Shown here one piece after another: positions 10,654-21,547 of a stretch of DNA of 64,000 nt. Both the position numbers and the translations under genes were made by a program. Within the stretch, counting starts at the first letter, position 1. Each line of letters starts with the position of its first letter. The notes beneath the pieces were generated by a model. That model made no database searches and had not been told where the DNA came from. It saw nothing but the letters and a program-made list of their open reading frames with translations. This DNA comes from Arachis hypogaea (taxonomy: Eukaryota > Streptophyta > Magnoliopsida > Fabales > Fabaceae). The stretch is from positions 35,494,393 to 35,558,392 of the forward strand of contig NC_092054.1 in the NCBI RefSeq assembly GCF_003086295.3. Reading direction: 5' to 3'.

Positions 10654-11423
10654 GAGACATGTTATTTGATAATCTGAAAAATCATAAAATTGATTCTTGA
10701 AGAAAGAAAAAGCAGTGAATACAAAAGCTTGCAAAAAAAGAAAAAAAAATATAGCAAAAAAAAGAGAGAAAGAAAAAGAAAAAGCAAGCAGAAAAAGCCA
10801 AAAGCTCTTTAAACCAAAAGGCAAGAGCAAAAAGCCAATAGCCCTTAAAACCAAAAGGCAAGGATAATAAGAAGGATCCAAGGCTTTGAGCATCAGTGGA
10901 TAGGAGGGCCTAAAGGAATAAAATCCTGGCCTAAGCAGCTAAACCAAGTTGTCCCTAACCATGTGCTTGTGGCGTGAAGGTGTCAAGTGAAAACTTGAGA
11001 CTGAGCGGTTAAAGTCAAGGTCCAAAGCAAAAAAAGAGTGTGCTTAAGAACCCTGGACACCTCTAATTAGGGACTTTAGCAAAGCTGAGTCACAATCTTA
11101 AAAGGTTCACCCATTTATGTGTCTGTGGCATTTATGTATCCGGTGATAATACTGGAAAACAAAGTGCTTAGGGCCACGGCCAAGACTCATAAAGTAGCTG
11201 TGTTCAAGAATCAACATACTGAACTAGGAGAATCAATAACACTACCTGAATTCTGAGTTCCTATAGATGCCAATCATTCTGAACTTCAATGGATGAAGTG
11301 AGATGCCAAAACTATTCAAGAGGCAAAAAGCTACAAGTCCCGCTCATCTGATTGGAGCTAAGTTTCATTAATATTTTGGAATTTATAGTATATTCTCTTC
11401 TTTTTATCCTATTTGATTTTCAG

Positions 11424-11460
11424 TTGCTTGGGGACAAGCAATAATTTAAGTTTGGTGTTG
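11424..11460 (+). other. Hairpin and PPT position, element C
   Basis: TTGCTTG-GGGA-CAAGCAA (11424-11441), then AAGTTTGGTGTTG up to the LTR start at 11461. Confidence 0.6.
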
Positions 11461-11835
11461 TGATGAGCGGATAATTTATACGCTTTTTGGCATTATTTTT
11501 ACATAGTTTTCAATATAATTTAGTTAGTTTTTAGTACATTTTTATTAGTTTTTAAATAAAAATCACATTTCTGGACTTTACTATGAGTTTGTGTGTTTTT
11601 CTGTGATTTCAGATATTTTCTGGCTAAAATTGAGGGACTTGAGCAAAAATCAGATTCAGAGGTTGAAGAAGGACTGCAGATGCTGTTGGATTCTGACCTC
11701 CCTACACTCAAAGTAGATTTTCTGGAGCTACAGAACTCCAAATGGCGTGCTCTCAATTGCGTTGGAAAGGAGACATCCAGGGCTTTCCAGAAATATATAA
11801 TAGTTCATACTTTGCCCGAGTTTAGATGATGCAAA

Positions 11836-11944
11836 CTGGCGTTCAACGCCAGTTCCATGCTGCATTCTGGAGTTAAACGCTAGAAACAGGTTGCAAAGTG
11901 GAGTTAAACGCCAGAAACAGGTTACAAACTGGCGTTCAACTCCA
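11836..11944 (+). repeat. Palindrome cluster in LTR (element C)
   Basis: Units include CTGGCGTTCAACGCCAG and GGAGTTAAACGCCAG, about 30 bp apart. They lie about 120 bp upstream of the TATA box at 12063. Confidence 0.78.
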
Positions 11945-12403
11945 AGAGAAGCCTCTACACGTGTAAAGCTCAATGCTCAGCCCAAGCACACACCAAGTGG
12001 GCCCCAGAAGTGGATTTCTGCATCATTTACTCATTTCTGTAAACCCTAGTAACTAGTTTAGCATAAATAGGACTTTTTACTATTGTATTTACATCTTTGG
12101 AACATCTTCAGTTTCATCTTTAGATCACGTTTGGGGGCTGGCCATTCGGCCATGCCTGAACCTTCATCACTTATGTATTTTCAAAGGTAGAGTTTCTACA
12201 CACCATAGATTAAGGTGTGGAGCTCTGCTGTTCCTTATGAATTAATACAAAGTACTATCGTTTTTCTATTCAATTCAATCTTATTCCGATTCTAAGATAT
12301 TCATTCGCACCTCAATATGAATGTGATGATCGTGACAGTCATCATCATTCCCAACTATGAACGCGTGCCTGACAACCACTTCCGTTCTACCTTAGATTAA
12401 ATG

Positions 12404-12411
12404 AATATCTC
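12404..12411. other. Deletion junction C/F with 8-bp microhomology
   Basis: AATATCTC is shared by the LTR of C (as in B's LTR near 10017) and by the ORF1 of F (compare D ORF1, complement of about 33363-33370). Left of it is LTR sequence and right of it antisense ORF1 sequence, so a deletion joined them. Confidence 0.75.
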
Positions 12412-13056
12412 CTTCATGCTACGTTCTTCATTAGATTGTCCACATGAAGCCATGGGGGTTCCTTGAGTGTCCGAACGTCGGGAACGTAATCGATTGATTG
12501 CTTGATCCAGTTTGTTAAGGGTTGCATGAAATTTTTCCACTGTTTCCTTGAGACGCTCCCGTGATTCTTGGGTCGATGGATATGGACATGGTGCATAGGG
12601 AAGTGGTGGTTCTTGGGAGTAATTAGATTGGAATTGGGGTGGATATGGGTTAGGGTCATATGGAGGTGAGTGTTGGTAGGTGGCTTGTGAGTGTGGTGGT
12701 TCATAGCTATGTTGAGGAGGTGGTTCATAGGTATATGATGGGGCTTGTTGGTAACTATAAGGGGGTCCACCATATCTATCATCTTGGTACGCACCTCGGA
12801 ATGACTCTTAACCGTAGTAATTTGGTGGGTGATGGTTGTCACGAAGGGGTCCACCATAACTATTGTCTCGACATGCATTGTTGAATGGTCGTCGTCCATG
12901 GTACCTTGGAAGGTGTTGTTGCCTAAAGGGTTGATCAGATCCTCGTGGTTCCATCCATCTTTGATTGGTTTGACCTTGATGCGTGTTCCTGTTATAGCTT
13001 CCATTCCTTGCAACAATATTAGAACCAAACTCAAAGCGACGGGGGTGAGAACTCAT
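12404..13056 (-). pseudogene. ORF1 N-terminal part, gag-position protein of unknown family (element F)
   Basis: Start ATG at 13056 (MSSHPRRFEFGSN), aligned over its whole length with the N-terminal third of D's ORF1. It is rich in Q, P, Y and H with repeated PPHSQ-like stretches, then enters a predicted coiled coil. A TAA near 12808-12810 interrupts it after 82 codons, and the C-terminus is lost at the deletion. No known domain recognised. Confidence 0.7.
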
Positions 13057-13150
13057 AGTAATTAATAAAAATTAAAAACAAAAACAAAAACAAATAAACA
13101 AGCAAAATAAAATATTTACAATAACCAATAATAAGGCACACAGTTGCAAT

Positions 13151-13168
13151 TCCCCAGCAACGGTGCCA
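13151..13168 (-). other. Primer-binding site, tRNA-Asp-like (element F)
   Basis: TCCCCAGCAACGGTGCCA on the + strand differs from the tRNA-Asp 3' end at two positions. It lies 3 nt from the LTR. Confidence 0.75.
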
Positions 13169-13171
13169 TTT

Positions 13172-14658
13172 TGATGATCGGAAGATTGATGGTTTAGAAT
13201 TCACAATAAATTCTCATTGCAAGTATAGTTTCTAAACCAAGCAATAATCCTTTCATACAAAAACTTGTTTGTCACTTAAGCAAACCCAATAAAATTGATA
13301 ACCGAAGTATTGAAACCTCGGGTCGTCTCTCAAGGAATTGCAGGGAGGTATGATTTATTATTGGTTATGGAAAAAGTATATTTGGTTTTGAGTTTTTTAA
13401 AATAAGGAACAAGTAATTTAAATGACAAGAAAAATAAATTAATAATTAGAAAATCTCTTGGCAAAGTATAAGAACTAAAAATTCTATCCTAGTTATCCTT
13501 ATCAGGTGTGATGAGAATTGTTTGTTGCTCCCACTTAGTTAACCCTTACTAAATAAAGGAAAGTCAAGTGGACTAATTAATTTGATCCTCAAGTCCTGGT
13601 CAACTCCTGTGGAAAGAGTAGATTTAGAGCAATACAAATCAATCAGCAATTCCCAAATCTCAATCAACTGCTGAGTTTGACAACTCAAGTGTTACCAATT
13701 ACTTAACCAAAACCAAAAGGAGAAAAATCTAAATTAAATTAAAAGCATTAATAGCATAAATTTGAAGAAAGCAATCTTAAATCTGAAATACCTCAATATG
13801 CATTAAATAGAATATTCAAATCTAACATGAGAAGGTTCATAAGCCAATTTGGCAACATAAGTCAAATACAAGTAAAAGCATTAGAATAAATAAAAGTAGA
13901 AGAGAAACATTAATTAAAGGAACATTGAACCTATGATTGAAGAGAAGTAGCCTAATCATAATAGAAATCCTAAATCCTAAAATCCTAAGAGAGAGAAGAG
14001 AGCCTCTCTCTCTCTCTAAAAACTACATCTAAAACCTAAAATTGTGAATTATCAATGTTCTCTCCATCATCCTCTTCGATTCTCCCATTCTCTGGCTTAT
14101 ATTCCGTATTTCTGGGCTTGGATCTGGGCCGAAAGGGGCCCAAAAATCGCTGAGGGCATTTTCTGCAGATTCTTGTACGTGGCGTCTGTCACGCGTTCGC
14201 GTCTTTTGGAGTTTTTTTCTGGTCACGCGTACGCGTCAGTCACGCGTATGCGTCATTTGCGTTCTGCTCAAAGCACGCATCCACGTTGTCCACGCGTACG
14301 CATCGCTACCATTTTGCGCTAGGCACGCGTCTGCGTCGTCCACGCATGCGCGTCGCTGCCTTTTCTTCAAAACTCCATTTTTGTGCTTTCCCTCCATTCC
14401 TGTATGTTTCCTTTCTGTCTTCTAAGCCATTCCTGCCCTATGAAGCCTGAAAATACTTAACACACAAATCACGGCATTGAATGGTAATAAAGGATAATTA
14501 AAATTAATATTTTTAAAGCATAGGAAACATGTTTTCACATATATTATAAAATAAGGAAGGGAAAGTAAAACCATGCAATTCATATGAATAAGTGGGTGAA
14601 GAATTGATAAAAACACTCAATTTGAGCACAAGATGAATCATAAAATAGGGGTTTATCA
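13172..14658 (-). repeat. 5' LTR of element F
   Basis: 1,487 bp, starting TGATAAACCCC and ending ...ATCATCA on the element strand. Related to the LTRs of D, G and J. It has a TATA-like GAATATAAGC near 14096-14105 and a palindrome cluster at 14189-14355. Confidence 0.9.
14189..14355 (-). repeat. CACGCG-NN-CGCGTC palindrome cluster in LTR (element F)
   Basis: About six units of types CACGCGTTCGCGTC and CACGCGTACGCGTC, spaced about 20-30 bp apart, in the same U3 position as the other families' palindromes. Confidence 0.78.
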
Positions 14659-15077
14659 ATGCTCTATAAAGAATTTTTTCTCGAAAATTTTATTATTTTG
14701 GCTAAACTTATTCTTTATATATGTATATATAATGTGATTGGATAGAATTCATAAAAAATCCTAAGTTCATTTCCTAATTTCAATCAAACCAAATCATCAA
14801 GTGTATAGAAAATTGAATTAGATGCAATCATCATATTATCGAATCATAATCAATAACTAAAGACTAAAAGCATATATACAGGCCAAAATAAAAGTGCATC
14901 AAACTATAAAGATATTAGTTACGTACAAACAAAACTAACAAAAGCAATAAACTAAAATATATCCAAAATAACAAAATGCTAACAAAATATCTAAAAAGCT
15001 AAAAGCATAATAAAAACTAAAACTGAAATGTTCAGAATGGAAGAATTTTCACCCAAAATTCACCGATCAGTCGGACG

Positions 15078-15116
15078 ACCTCCCCACACTTAAAATCTAG
15101 CACCGTCCTTGGTGCT
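15078..15116 (-). other. Hairpin plus AAGTGTGGGGAGGT motif after ORF2 (element G)
   Basis: On the element strand AGCACC-AAGGAC-GGTGCT (15099-15116) overlaps the last ORF2 codons. It is followed by AAGTGTGGGGAGGT (15078-15091), which is identical to the polypurine tract beside the 3' LTR of D. Confidence 0.6.
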
Positions 15117-16381
15117 CATGAAGTCATGGAGAGTGGAATGAATCGTCATTGTCATCTCCACTGTCATCTGCTAGGGTCTGCTCCTCCTACTCCCTGGGTT
15201 CAGAAAGAGTGTCAGGTTCCTCTGATGGGAAGTTAGTGTAGCCAGATATCCTCTTCAGGTAATCAAAACGTCGCTTATTGCGATGTTCCATCTAATAAAT
15301 CCGCTGGAAGAGGCTCTGTAGAAGGTGGTAAATTGGCTATGATGATGCTGATGGTGCTGGTGGTGCTATGGGTATTGATGATGATGGGGCTACTGATGTT
15401 GAGGGTGTTGAGGGTCTGGCTTCTGAAGCGGGTGCTGCCTCACGTCTGCTTTTGCGCCTGGAGCTCGGTTGAGGTCCAAACCAGTCGCCATACGGAATCA
15501 CCTTCTTGCTTCCTGCGATCATCGGTCTCTTATCTGTGGCCAGCTAGAGAACCCCTGCCTCCATATCCAACTCAGTAATCATGCACGGGAAGGCCAGATT
15601 GCCAATATAGTAAGCTCGGACCCATGTACTTTCTGATGAGCCTTGGAAGGTACAACTGCTTACCTTCCAGGACACACCAGACCAATACCGCCATATCAGC
15701 AACAACGACGGTATGGTGGGTGATTGGCATCACGTAATTGGCCAAGATCTACGGCCAGATCCGAGCCTCATCAGTCAGAGCATGGACTGATATCACCCTG
15801 GGAGCTGTCTTATCTGCTCTAAAAATTCACTGCCTCTCAGGTTTAGCGATAATTGTCGTTACCTCATCCCAGTCAAACTTCATCTGCTTCCTCTCACCTT
15901 CTTCCTTTTCATAAGCATCTTTGCCACTGGGTCTAGGCAGAAGGTGGAGGATATGCTCTATAGTCTCCTCAGCCACTGAAATCTTTTGACTTCTGAGGTG
16001 AACTACGTCGAGGGCTGCGTTGTAGTAGTTGACATAAAACTCCCAGACTCACGACGTGTTCACAGCCACATGATCCCTTTCTAGGAACCCCCATCCCATA
16101 TCATAAATCAGTTTCAGTTTACTTTTTCATATCTTCGAGAATCTCGAGTTTTCTTTCCATGTGTAGATTGCGCTCTCTAAAAGTCGGGAACTTTAGCTCG
16201 GAGTAAAGGTTGTTGAACTTGTATAGATCAATGGGAGGTAAACTCTGATCAACTTGTCTCTCTCAACGATATGTTTTGTAGACTATAGCCCATCATCCGC
16301 TGTTGTAGTGGGCTGTGTCGTTCACTTTCGTTTACCTGAGCTAGATGCCCTTGCTTTGCCCTTTCCATTCTTATCCGTCAT
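15090..16381 (-). pseudogene. ORF2-like pseudogene (element G)
   Basis: Start ATG at 16381 (MTDKNGKGKA, then SGKRKR), end TAA at 15090-15092. Between them, broken by many stops and frameshifts, are segments aligning with D's ORF2, such as WEFYVNYY, NYVMPITHHT and LEGKQLYLPRLIRKYM. These are distant relatives of the putative plant transposon protein family. The ATG is preceded at once by a splice-acceptor-like TTTTTTAG. Confidence 0.7.
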
Positions 16382-17695
16382 CCTAAAAAAGAATAGAGAA
16401 AACAGGTATGTAAAATATATTCAAAAGGCAAGTAAAGCAAAATAATTATGAAAAGCAGGCAAGGAGAGACTGAGATAAGGAACAACAAAACTATGAAGTG
16501 AACGGATTAAAGTAGAATTAACTTGGAATGTGAATGAAAATAGGAATCAAAGTCGATTAGAATTCACATTCCAAACAGTTATATCCAACGAAAGTTAGGT
16601 CACTTGCCCGTTTAACAGAAGAAAGTAAGAACAATGTTGCTATGTGGTGCACGAAATTGTGATCTCTGATAATGGCACTGAAAAATTGGTATGCGCAATC
16701 GTGATTCACACTTTTATTCACAACTCCGATGCAACTAACCAGCAAGTGCACTGGGTCATCCAAGTAATAAACCTTACGTGAGTAAGGGTCGATCCCACAG
16801 AGATTGTCGGCTTGAAGCAAGCTATGGTCATCTTGTAAATCTCAGTCAGGCGGATTCAAATGGTTATGGAGAATTTATGATTAAAATATAAATAAAACAT
16901 AAAATAGGATAGAGATACTTATGCAATTCATTGGTAGGAATTTCAGATAAGCGTATGGAGATGCTTTGTTCCTTTTGAACCTCTCCTTTCCGATTGCCTT
17001 CATCCAATCATTCATACTCCTTTCCATGGAAAGCTGTATGTTGGGTATCACCGTGGTCAATGGCTACCTCCCGTCCTCTCAGTGAAAATGGTCCAAATGC
17101 GCTGTCACCGCACGGCTAATCAGCTGTTGGTTCTCGATCATGTTGGAATAGGATCCATTGATCCTTTTGCGTCTGTCACTACGCCCAACACTCGCGAGTT
17201 TGAAGCTCGTCACAGTCATCCCATCCCAGATCCTACTCGGAATACCACAGACAAGGTTTAGACTTTCCGGATCTCAAGAATGGCCACCAATAATTCTAGC
17301 CTATACCACGAAGGTTTTAATCTTAGATTAGAAACCCAAGAGATACACATTCAAGCTTGTTTGCATGTAGAACAGAAGTGGTTGTCAGGCACGCGTTCAT
17401 AGGTGAGAATGGTGATGAGTGTCACATAATCATCACATTCATCATGTTCTTGTGTGCGAATGAATATCTTAGAGAAGAAATAGGCTTGAGTTGAATAGAA
17501 AAACAATAGTACTTTGCATTAATTCATGAAGAATAGCAGAGCTCCACACCTTAATCTATGGTGTGTAGAAACTCCACCGTTGAAAATACAAAAGTAATGA
17601 AGGTCCAGGCATGGTCGAATGGCCAGCCCCCATAAAGGTCTAAGATAGCATTAGACCCATCAAAGATCTATCTTTGAATACAATAGCAAAAGTCA

Positions 17696-17703
17696 TATTT
17701 ATA
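17696..17703 (-). promoter_or_regulatory. TATA box in 3' LTR of H
   Basis: TATAAATA on the element strand, with a palindrome cluster about 120 bp upstream. The same box in the 5' LTR is at 26724-26731. Confidence 0.55.
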
Positions 17704-17820
17704 GAGAACTAGTAACCTAGGGTTTACAGAAATGAGTAAATGATGCAGAAATCCACTTCCGGGGCCCACTTGGTGTGTGCTTGGGCTGAGTATTGAAGCT
17801 TTCACATGTAGAGACTTTCT

Positions 17821-17900
17821 TGGAGTTAAACGCCAGCTTTGGTGCCAGTTTGGGTGTTTAACTCCAGCTTTTATGCCAGTTCTGGCGTTTTGACGCCAGA
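17821..17900 (-). repeat. Palindrome cluster, 3' LTR of H
   Basis: Units GGAGTTAAACGCCAG, GGTGTTTAACTCCAG and CTGGCGTTTTGACGCCAG. Confidence 0.75.
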
Positions 17901-18301
17901 ATTTTTATGCTTAATTGGAACGCCGGTTTGGGCCACCAAATCTCGGGTAAAGTATGGACTATTATATATTGCTGGAAATCCCAGGATGTCTAATTTCCAA
18001 CACAATTGAGAGTGCACCCATTGGATATCGATAGCTCCAGAAAATCCACTTCGAGTGCAGAGAGGTCAGAATCCAACAGCATCTGCAGTCCTTTTTCAGC
18101 CTCTGAATCAGATTTTTGCTCCGGTCCCTCAATTTCAGCCAGAAAATACCTGAAATCATAGAAAAACACAAAAACTTCTAGTAAAGTACAAAAATGTGAT
18201 TTTTATTTAAAAACTAATAAAAATATAACAAAAACTAACTAAAACATACTAAAAAGATATTAAAAATAATGCCAAAAAGCATATAAATTATCCGCTCATC
18301 A

Positions 18302-18338
18302 CAACAACAAACTTAAATTGTTGTTTGTCCCCAAGCAA
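18302..18338 (-). other. Hairpin and PPT position, element H
   Basis: On the element strand TTGCTTG-GGGA-CAAACAA (one C/A mismatch) precedes AAGTTTGTTGTTG at the LTR border. Confidence 0.5.
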
Positions 18339-19404
18339 CTAAAAACAAAATAGGATGAAAAGAAGAGAATATACAATAAATTCTGAAAACATCTATGAAG
18401 ATCAGTCTTAATTAGATGAGCGGGACTATTAGCTTTTTGCTTCTAAACAATTTTGGCATCTCACTTTATCCTTTGAAGTTCAGAATGATTGGCATCTATA
18501 GGAACTCAGAATTCATATAGTGTTATTGATTCTCCTAGTTTAGTATGTTGATTCTTGAACACAGTTACTTTATGAGTCTTGGCCGTGACCCTAAGTATTT
18601 CGTTTTCCAGTATTACCACCGGATACATAAATGTCACAGACACATAACTGGGTGAACCTTTTCAGATTGTGACCTAGCTTTGCTAGAGTCCCCAATTAGA
18701 GGTGTCCAAAGCTCTTAAGCACACTCTTTTTTCTTTGGACCACGACTTTAACTGCTCAGTCTCAAGCTTTCACTTGACACCTTCACGCCACAAGCACATG
18801 GTTAGGAACAGCTTGGTTTAGCCACTTAGGCCAAGATTTTATTCCTTTGGGCCCTCCTATCCATTAATGCTCAAAGCCTTGGATCCTTTTTCTACCCTTT
18901 CCTTTTGGTTTAAAGGGTTACTGCCTTTTTCTGCTTTTTTCGTTTTCTTTCTTTTCTCTTTTTTTTCTTTATTTTTTTTCACCACTTTTTTTCTATTCAC
19001 TGCTTTTTCTTACTTCAAGAATTAATTTTATGATTTTTCAGATTATCAATAACATTTCTCCTTTTTCATTATTCTTTCAAGAGCAACAGTTTTAACATTC
19101 ATAAACAACAAATTCAAAAATATGCACTGTTCAAGCATTCATTCAGAAAAACAAAAAGTATTGCCACCACATCAAAATAATTAAACTATTTTAAAATTCA
19201 AAATTCATGTACTTCTTTTTCTTTTGTAATTAAAAGTATTTTTCATTCAAGAAAGGTGATGGATTCATAGGACATTCATAGCTTTAAGGCATAGACACTA
19301 GACACTGATGATCATGTAATAAGACACAAACATAAATAAAACATAAAGCATAATTTTCGAAAAACAGAAAAATAAGAACAAGCAAATTAAAGAACGGGTC
19401 CACC
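18339..19404 (-). other. 3' UTR of element H
   Basis: Non-coding and co-linear with the 3' UTRs of B, C and K; T-rich on the + strand around 18900-19010. Confidence 0.75.
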
Positions 19405-20556
19405 TTAGTGATGGCGGCTTGTTCTTCCTCTTGAAGATATTACGGAGTGCTTGAGATCCTCTATGTCTCTTCCTTGCCTTTGTTGCTCCTCCCTCATGGC
19501 TCTTTGGTCTTCTCTAATTTCATGGAGGAGGATGGAATGCTCTTGGTGCTCCACCCTTAGTTGTCCCATATTGGAACTTAATTCTCCTAGGGAGGTGTTG
19601 ATTTGCTCCCAATAGTTTTATGGAGGAAAGTGCATCCCTTGAGGCATCTCAGGGATTTCATGATAAGGAGTTTTCTCATGCTCTTGTAAATGAGTGGGCT
19701 CTCTTGTTTGCTCCATCCTTTTCTTAGTGATGGTCTTGTTTTTATCAATGAGGATGTCTTCCTGTATGTCAATTCCAGCTGAATTGCAGAGATGACAAAT
19801 GAGATGAGGGAAGGCTAACCTTGCCAAAGTGGAGGACTTGTCCGCCACCTTGTAGAGTTCTAGGGATATAACCTCATGAACTTCTACTTCCTCTCCAATC
19901 ATGATGCTATGGATCATGATAGCCCGGTCTATAGTAACTTCAGACCGGTTGCTAGTGGGAATGATTGAGCGTTGAATGAACTCCCACCATCCCCTAGCCA
20001 CGGGCTTGAGGTCATGTCATCTTAGTTGAACCGGCTTCCCTCTTGAATCTCTCTTCCATTGAGCGCCCTCTTCACAAATGTCTATGAGGACTTGGTCCAA
20101 CCTTTGATCAAAGTTGACCCTTCTAGTGTAGGGGCGTGCATCTCCATGCATCAAGGGCAAGTTGAATGCCAACCTTACATTTCCCGGACTGAAATCTAAG
20201 CATTTCTCCCAGACCATTGTAAGCCAATTCTTTGGGTTCAGGTTCACACTTTGATCATGGTTCTTGGTGATCCATGCATTGGCATAGAACTCTTGAACCA
20301 TTAAGATCCTGACTTGTTGAATGGGGTTGGTGAGAATTTCCCAACCTTTTATTCAAATCTCATGTCGGATCTCCGGATATTCACCCTTTTTGAGCTTGAA
20401 AGGGACCTCGAGGCTCACCTTCTTCTTGGCCACAACTTCATAGAAGTGGTCTTGATGCACCCTTGAGATGAATCTCTCCATCTCCTATGACTCGGAGGTG
20501 GAAGCAATTGCCTTCCTTTTCCTCTTTCTAGAGGTTTCTCTGGCCTTTGGTGCCAT
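19405..20556 (-). pseudogene. ORF2: putative plant transposon protein (element H)
   Basis: ATG at 20556 (MAPKARETSRKRKRK), end TAA at 19405-19407. One frame carries the family landmarks VQEFYANAW, ARGWWEFIQ, IPTSNRSEVT and MIGEEVEVHEVIS, then a C-terminal region rich in Q/E that could form a coiled coil. The frame is kept throughout but is interrupted by several stops, for example near 20484, just upstream of 20301 and at 19618-19620. Clearly diverged from the K/B version, so it is an old separate lineage of ORF2. Function unknown. Confidence 0.78.
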
Positions 20557-20593
20557 AAATGGTTATGGAAAAATAAAAAGCAACACTTTTACC

Positions 20594-20630
20594 ACACCAA
20601 ACTTAGAAGATTTGCTCGTCCTCGAGCAAA
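20594..20630 (-). other. AGGA-loop hairpin plus AAGTTTGGTGTG motif, ORF2 leader (element H)
   Basis: On the element strand TTTGCTCG-AGGA-CGAGCAAA (20611-20630), 8 perfect pairs. Compared with B and K, a T-A pair has become C-G on both arms. AAGTTTGGTGTGG follows. Confidence 0.68.
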
Positions 20631-20746
20631 AGAAGAAAGAAAAGAGTAGAATAAGAAGAATTAGGGGAGATGTAGGGTAGTGGAGGTTTTGGCCAAGGGG
20701 TAGAAGTAGTGTTTGTGATATGTGGAAACAAAGGATTGAAGATTGG

Positions 20747-20754
20747 TTTATATA
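20747..20754 (-). promoter_or_regulatory. Putative internal TATA box before ORF2 (element H)
   Basis: TATATAAA on the element strand, 190 nt upstream of the ORF2 ATG and followed by a CT-rich leader; the palindrome array lies about 340 bp upstream. Confidence 0.5.
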
Positions 20755-21096
20755 GTAGTGGAGAGAGGGGTAGGGTTCGGCCATGTATGGGTGGGTTTGG
20801 GAGAGAAAGTGGTTTGAATTTGAATGGTGAGGTAGGTGGGGTTTTATGATGGATGGATGTGGATTGGTGAAGAGATTATGGAGAAGAGGGTAGGATTTGA
20901 TAGGTGAGGGGTTTTTGGGGAAGAGGTATTGAGGTGATTGGTGAAGGGTATTTGGGGAAGGGTGTTATGGAAAGGTGTGAAGAAGAGAGAGAGATGAGGT
21001 AGGTGGAAATCCTGTGGGATCCACAGATCCTGAGGTGTCAAGGATTTCTCATCTCTGCACCATGTTGGTGTGTAAACGCTCCCTTGATTGCCAATC

Positions 21097-21333
21097 CTGG
21101 CGTTAAACGCCAGGTTACTGCCCATTTCTAGCGTTTAACGCTAGCTTTTCTCCCCTTTCTGGCGTTTAAACGCCAGCTTTTCTCCCTTTTCTGGCGTTAA
21201 ACGCCAGCTCTGTGCCCCCTTTCTGGCATTAAATGCCAGTCTGGTGCCCATTTCTGGCGTTAAACGCCCAAAATGGTGCCAGACTGGGCGTTTAACGCCC
21301 ATTCTGCTACCCTTACTGGCGTTTAAACGCCAG
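21097..21333 (-). repeat. Internal palindrome array (element H)
   Basis: Seven units at about 30-45 bp spacing, such as CTGGCGTTAAACGCCAG and CTGGCGTTTAAACGCCAG. In this subfamily the centre is TTAA or TTTAAA, whereas B and K mostly have TTGAA or TTCAA. Confidence 0.85.
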
Positions 21334-21482
21334 TAAGCTTCTCCTACAGGGTGTGCTATTTTTAATACTATTTTTTATTCTGTTTTTGCTTTTTTAGTTG
21401 TTTTTTTGTGGCTTCACATGATCATCAACCTACAGAAAACATAAAATAACAATGAAAAATAAATAGATATAATTAAATAAAA

Positions 21483-21498
21483 TTGGGTTGCCTCCCAA
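21483..21498 (-). other. Post-protease hairpin (element H)
   Basis: TTGGG-AGGCAA-CCCAA on the element strand, in the position of the post-pol hairpin of B and K. Confidence 0.5.
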
Positions 21499-21547
21499 CA
21501 AGCGCTTCTTTAATGTCAATAGCTTGACAATGGGCTCTCATGGAGCC

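Larger units (their letters stand above)
10654..12411 (+). mobile_element. Element C: 3' UTR and truncated 3' LTR
   Basis: From 10654 the sequence resumes a FIDEL-like 3' UTR (GAGACATGTTATTTGATAAT, as in B's own UTR near 8370). It then reaches its hairpin/PPT module and a 3' LTR from 11461. The LTR stops at 12411, about 600 bp short of the usual length, at a fusion with element F. The rest of C lies left of B, outside the window. Confidence 0.88.
11461..12411 (+). repeat. 3' LTR of element C, truncated
   Basis: Starts TGATGAGCGGATAATTTAT. It has a palindrome cluster at 11836-11944 and a TATA box ATAAATA at 12063-12069. Homology to other LTRs ends at GAATATCTC (12403-12411). Confidence 0.9.
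12404..14658 (-). mobile_element. Element F: 5' end of a pol-less ORF1-type element
   Basis: Minus-strand: 5' LTR 13172-14658, PBS 13151-13168, a short leader and the first part of ORF1. The 3' part was removed by the deletion at 12404-12411. It belongs to the same family as D, G and J and inserted into the 3' part of G; ATGCT (14659-14663) is the likely target duplication. Confidence 0.85.
14659..16644 (-). mobile_element. Element G, 3' segment (3' UTR, ORF2, 3' end of candidate intron)
   Basis: First of three pieces of one minus-strand pol-less element (others 27330-31207 and 41114-42440), split by H and D. 14659-15089 is AT-rich 3' UTR with no coding signal. The 3' LTR was lost with the C/F deletion. 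16384-16644 is intron-like sequence. Confidence 0.8.
16645..18301 (-). repeat. 3' LTR of element H
   Basis: Starts TGATGAGCGGATAATTTAT at 18301 and ends CGTGCACCA at 16645 on the element strand. The flanking target duplication CTATG fixes the terminal CCA. Confidence 0.93.
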
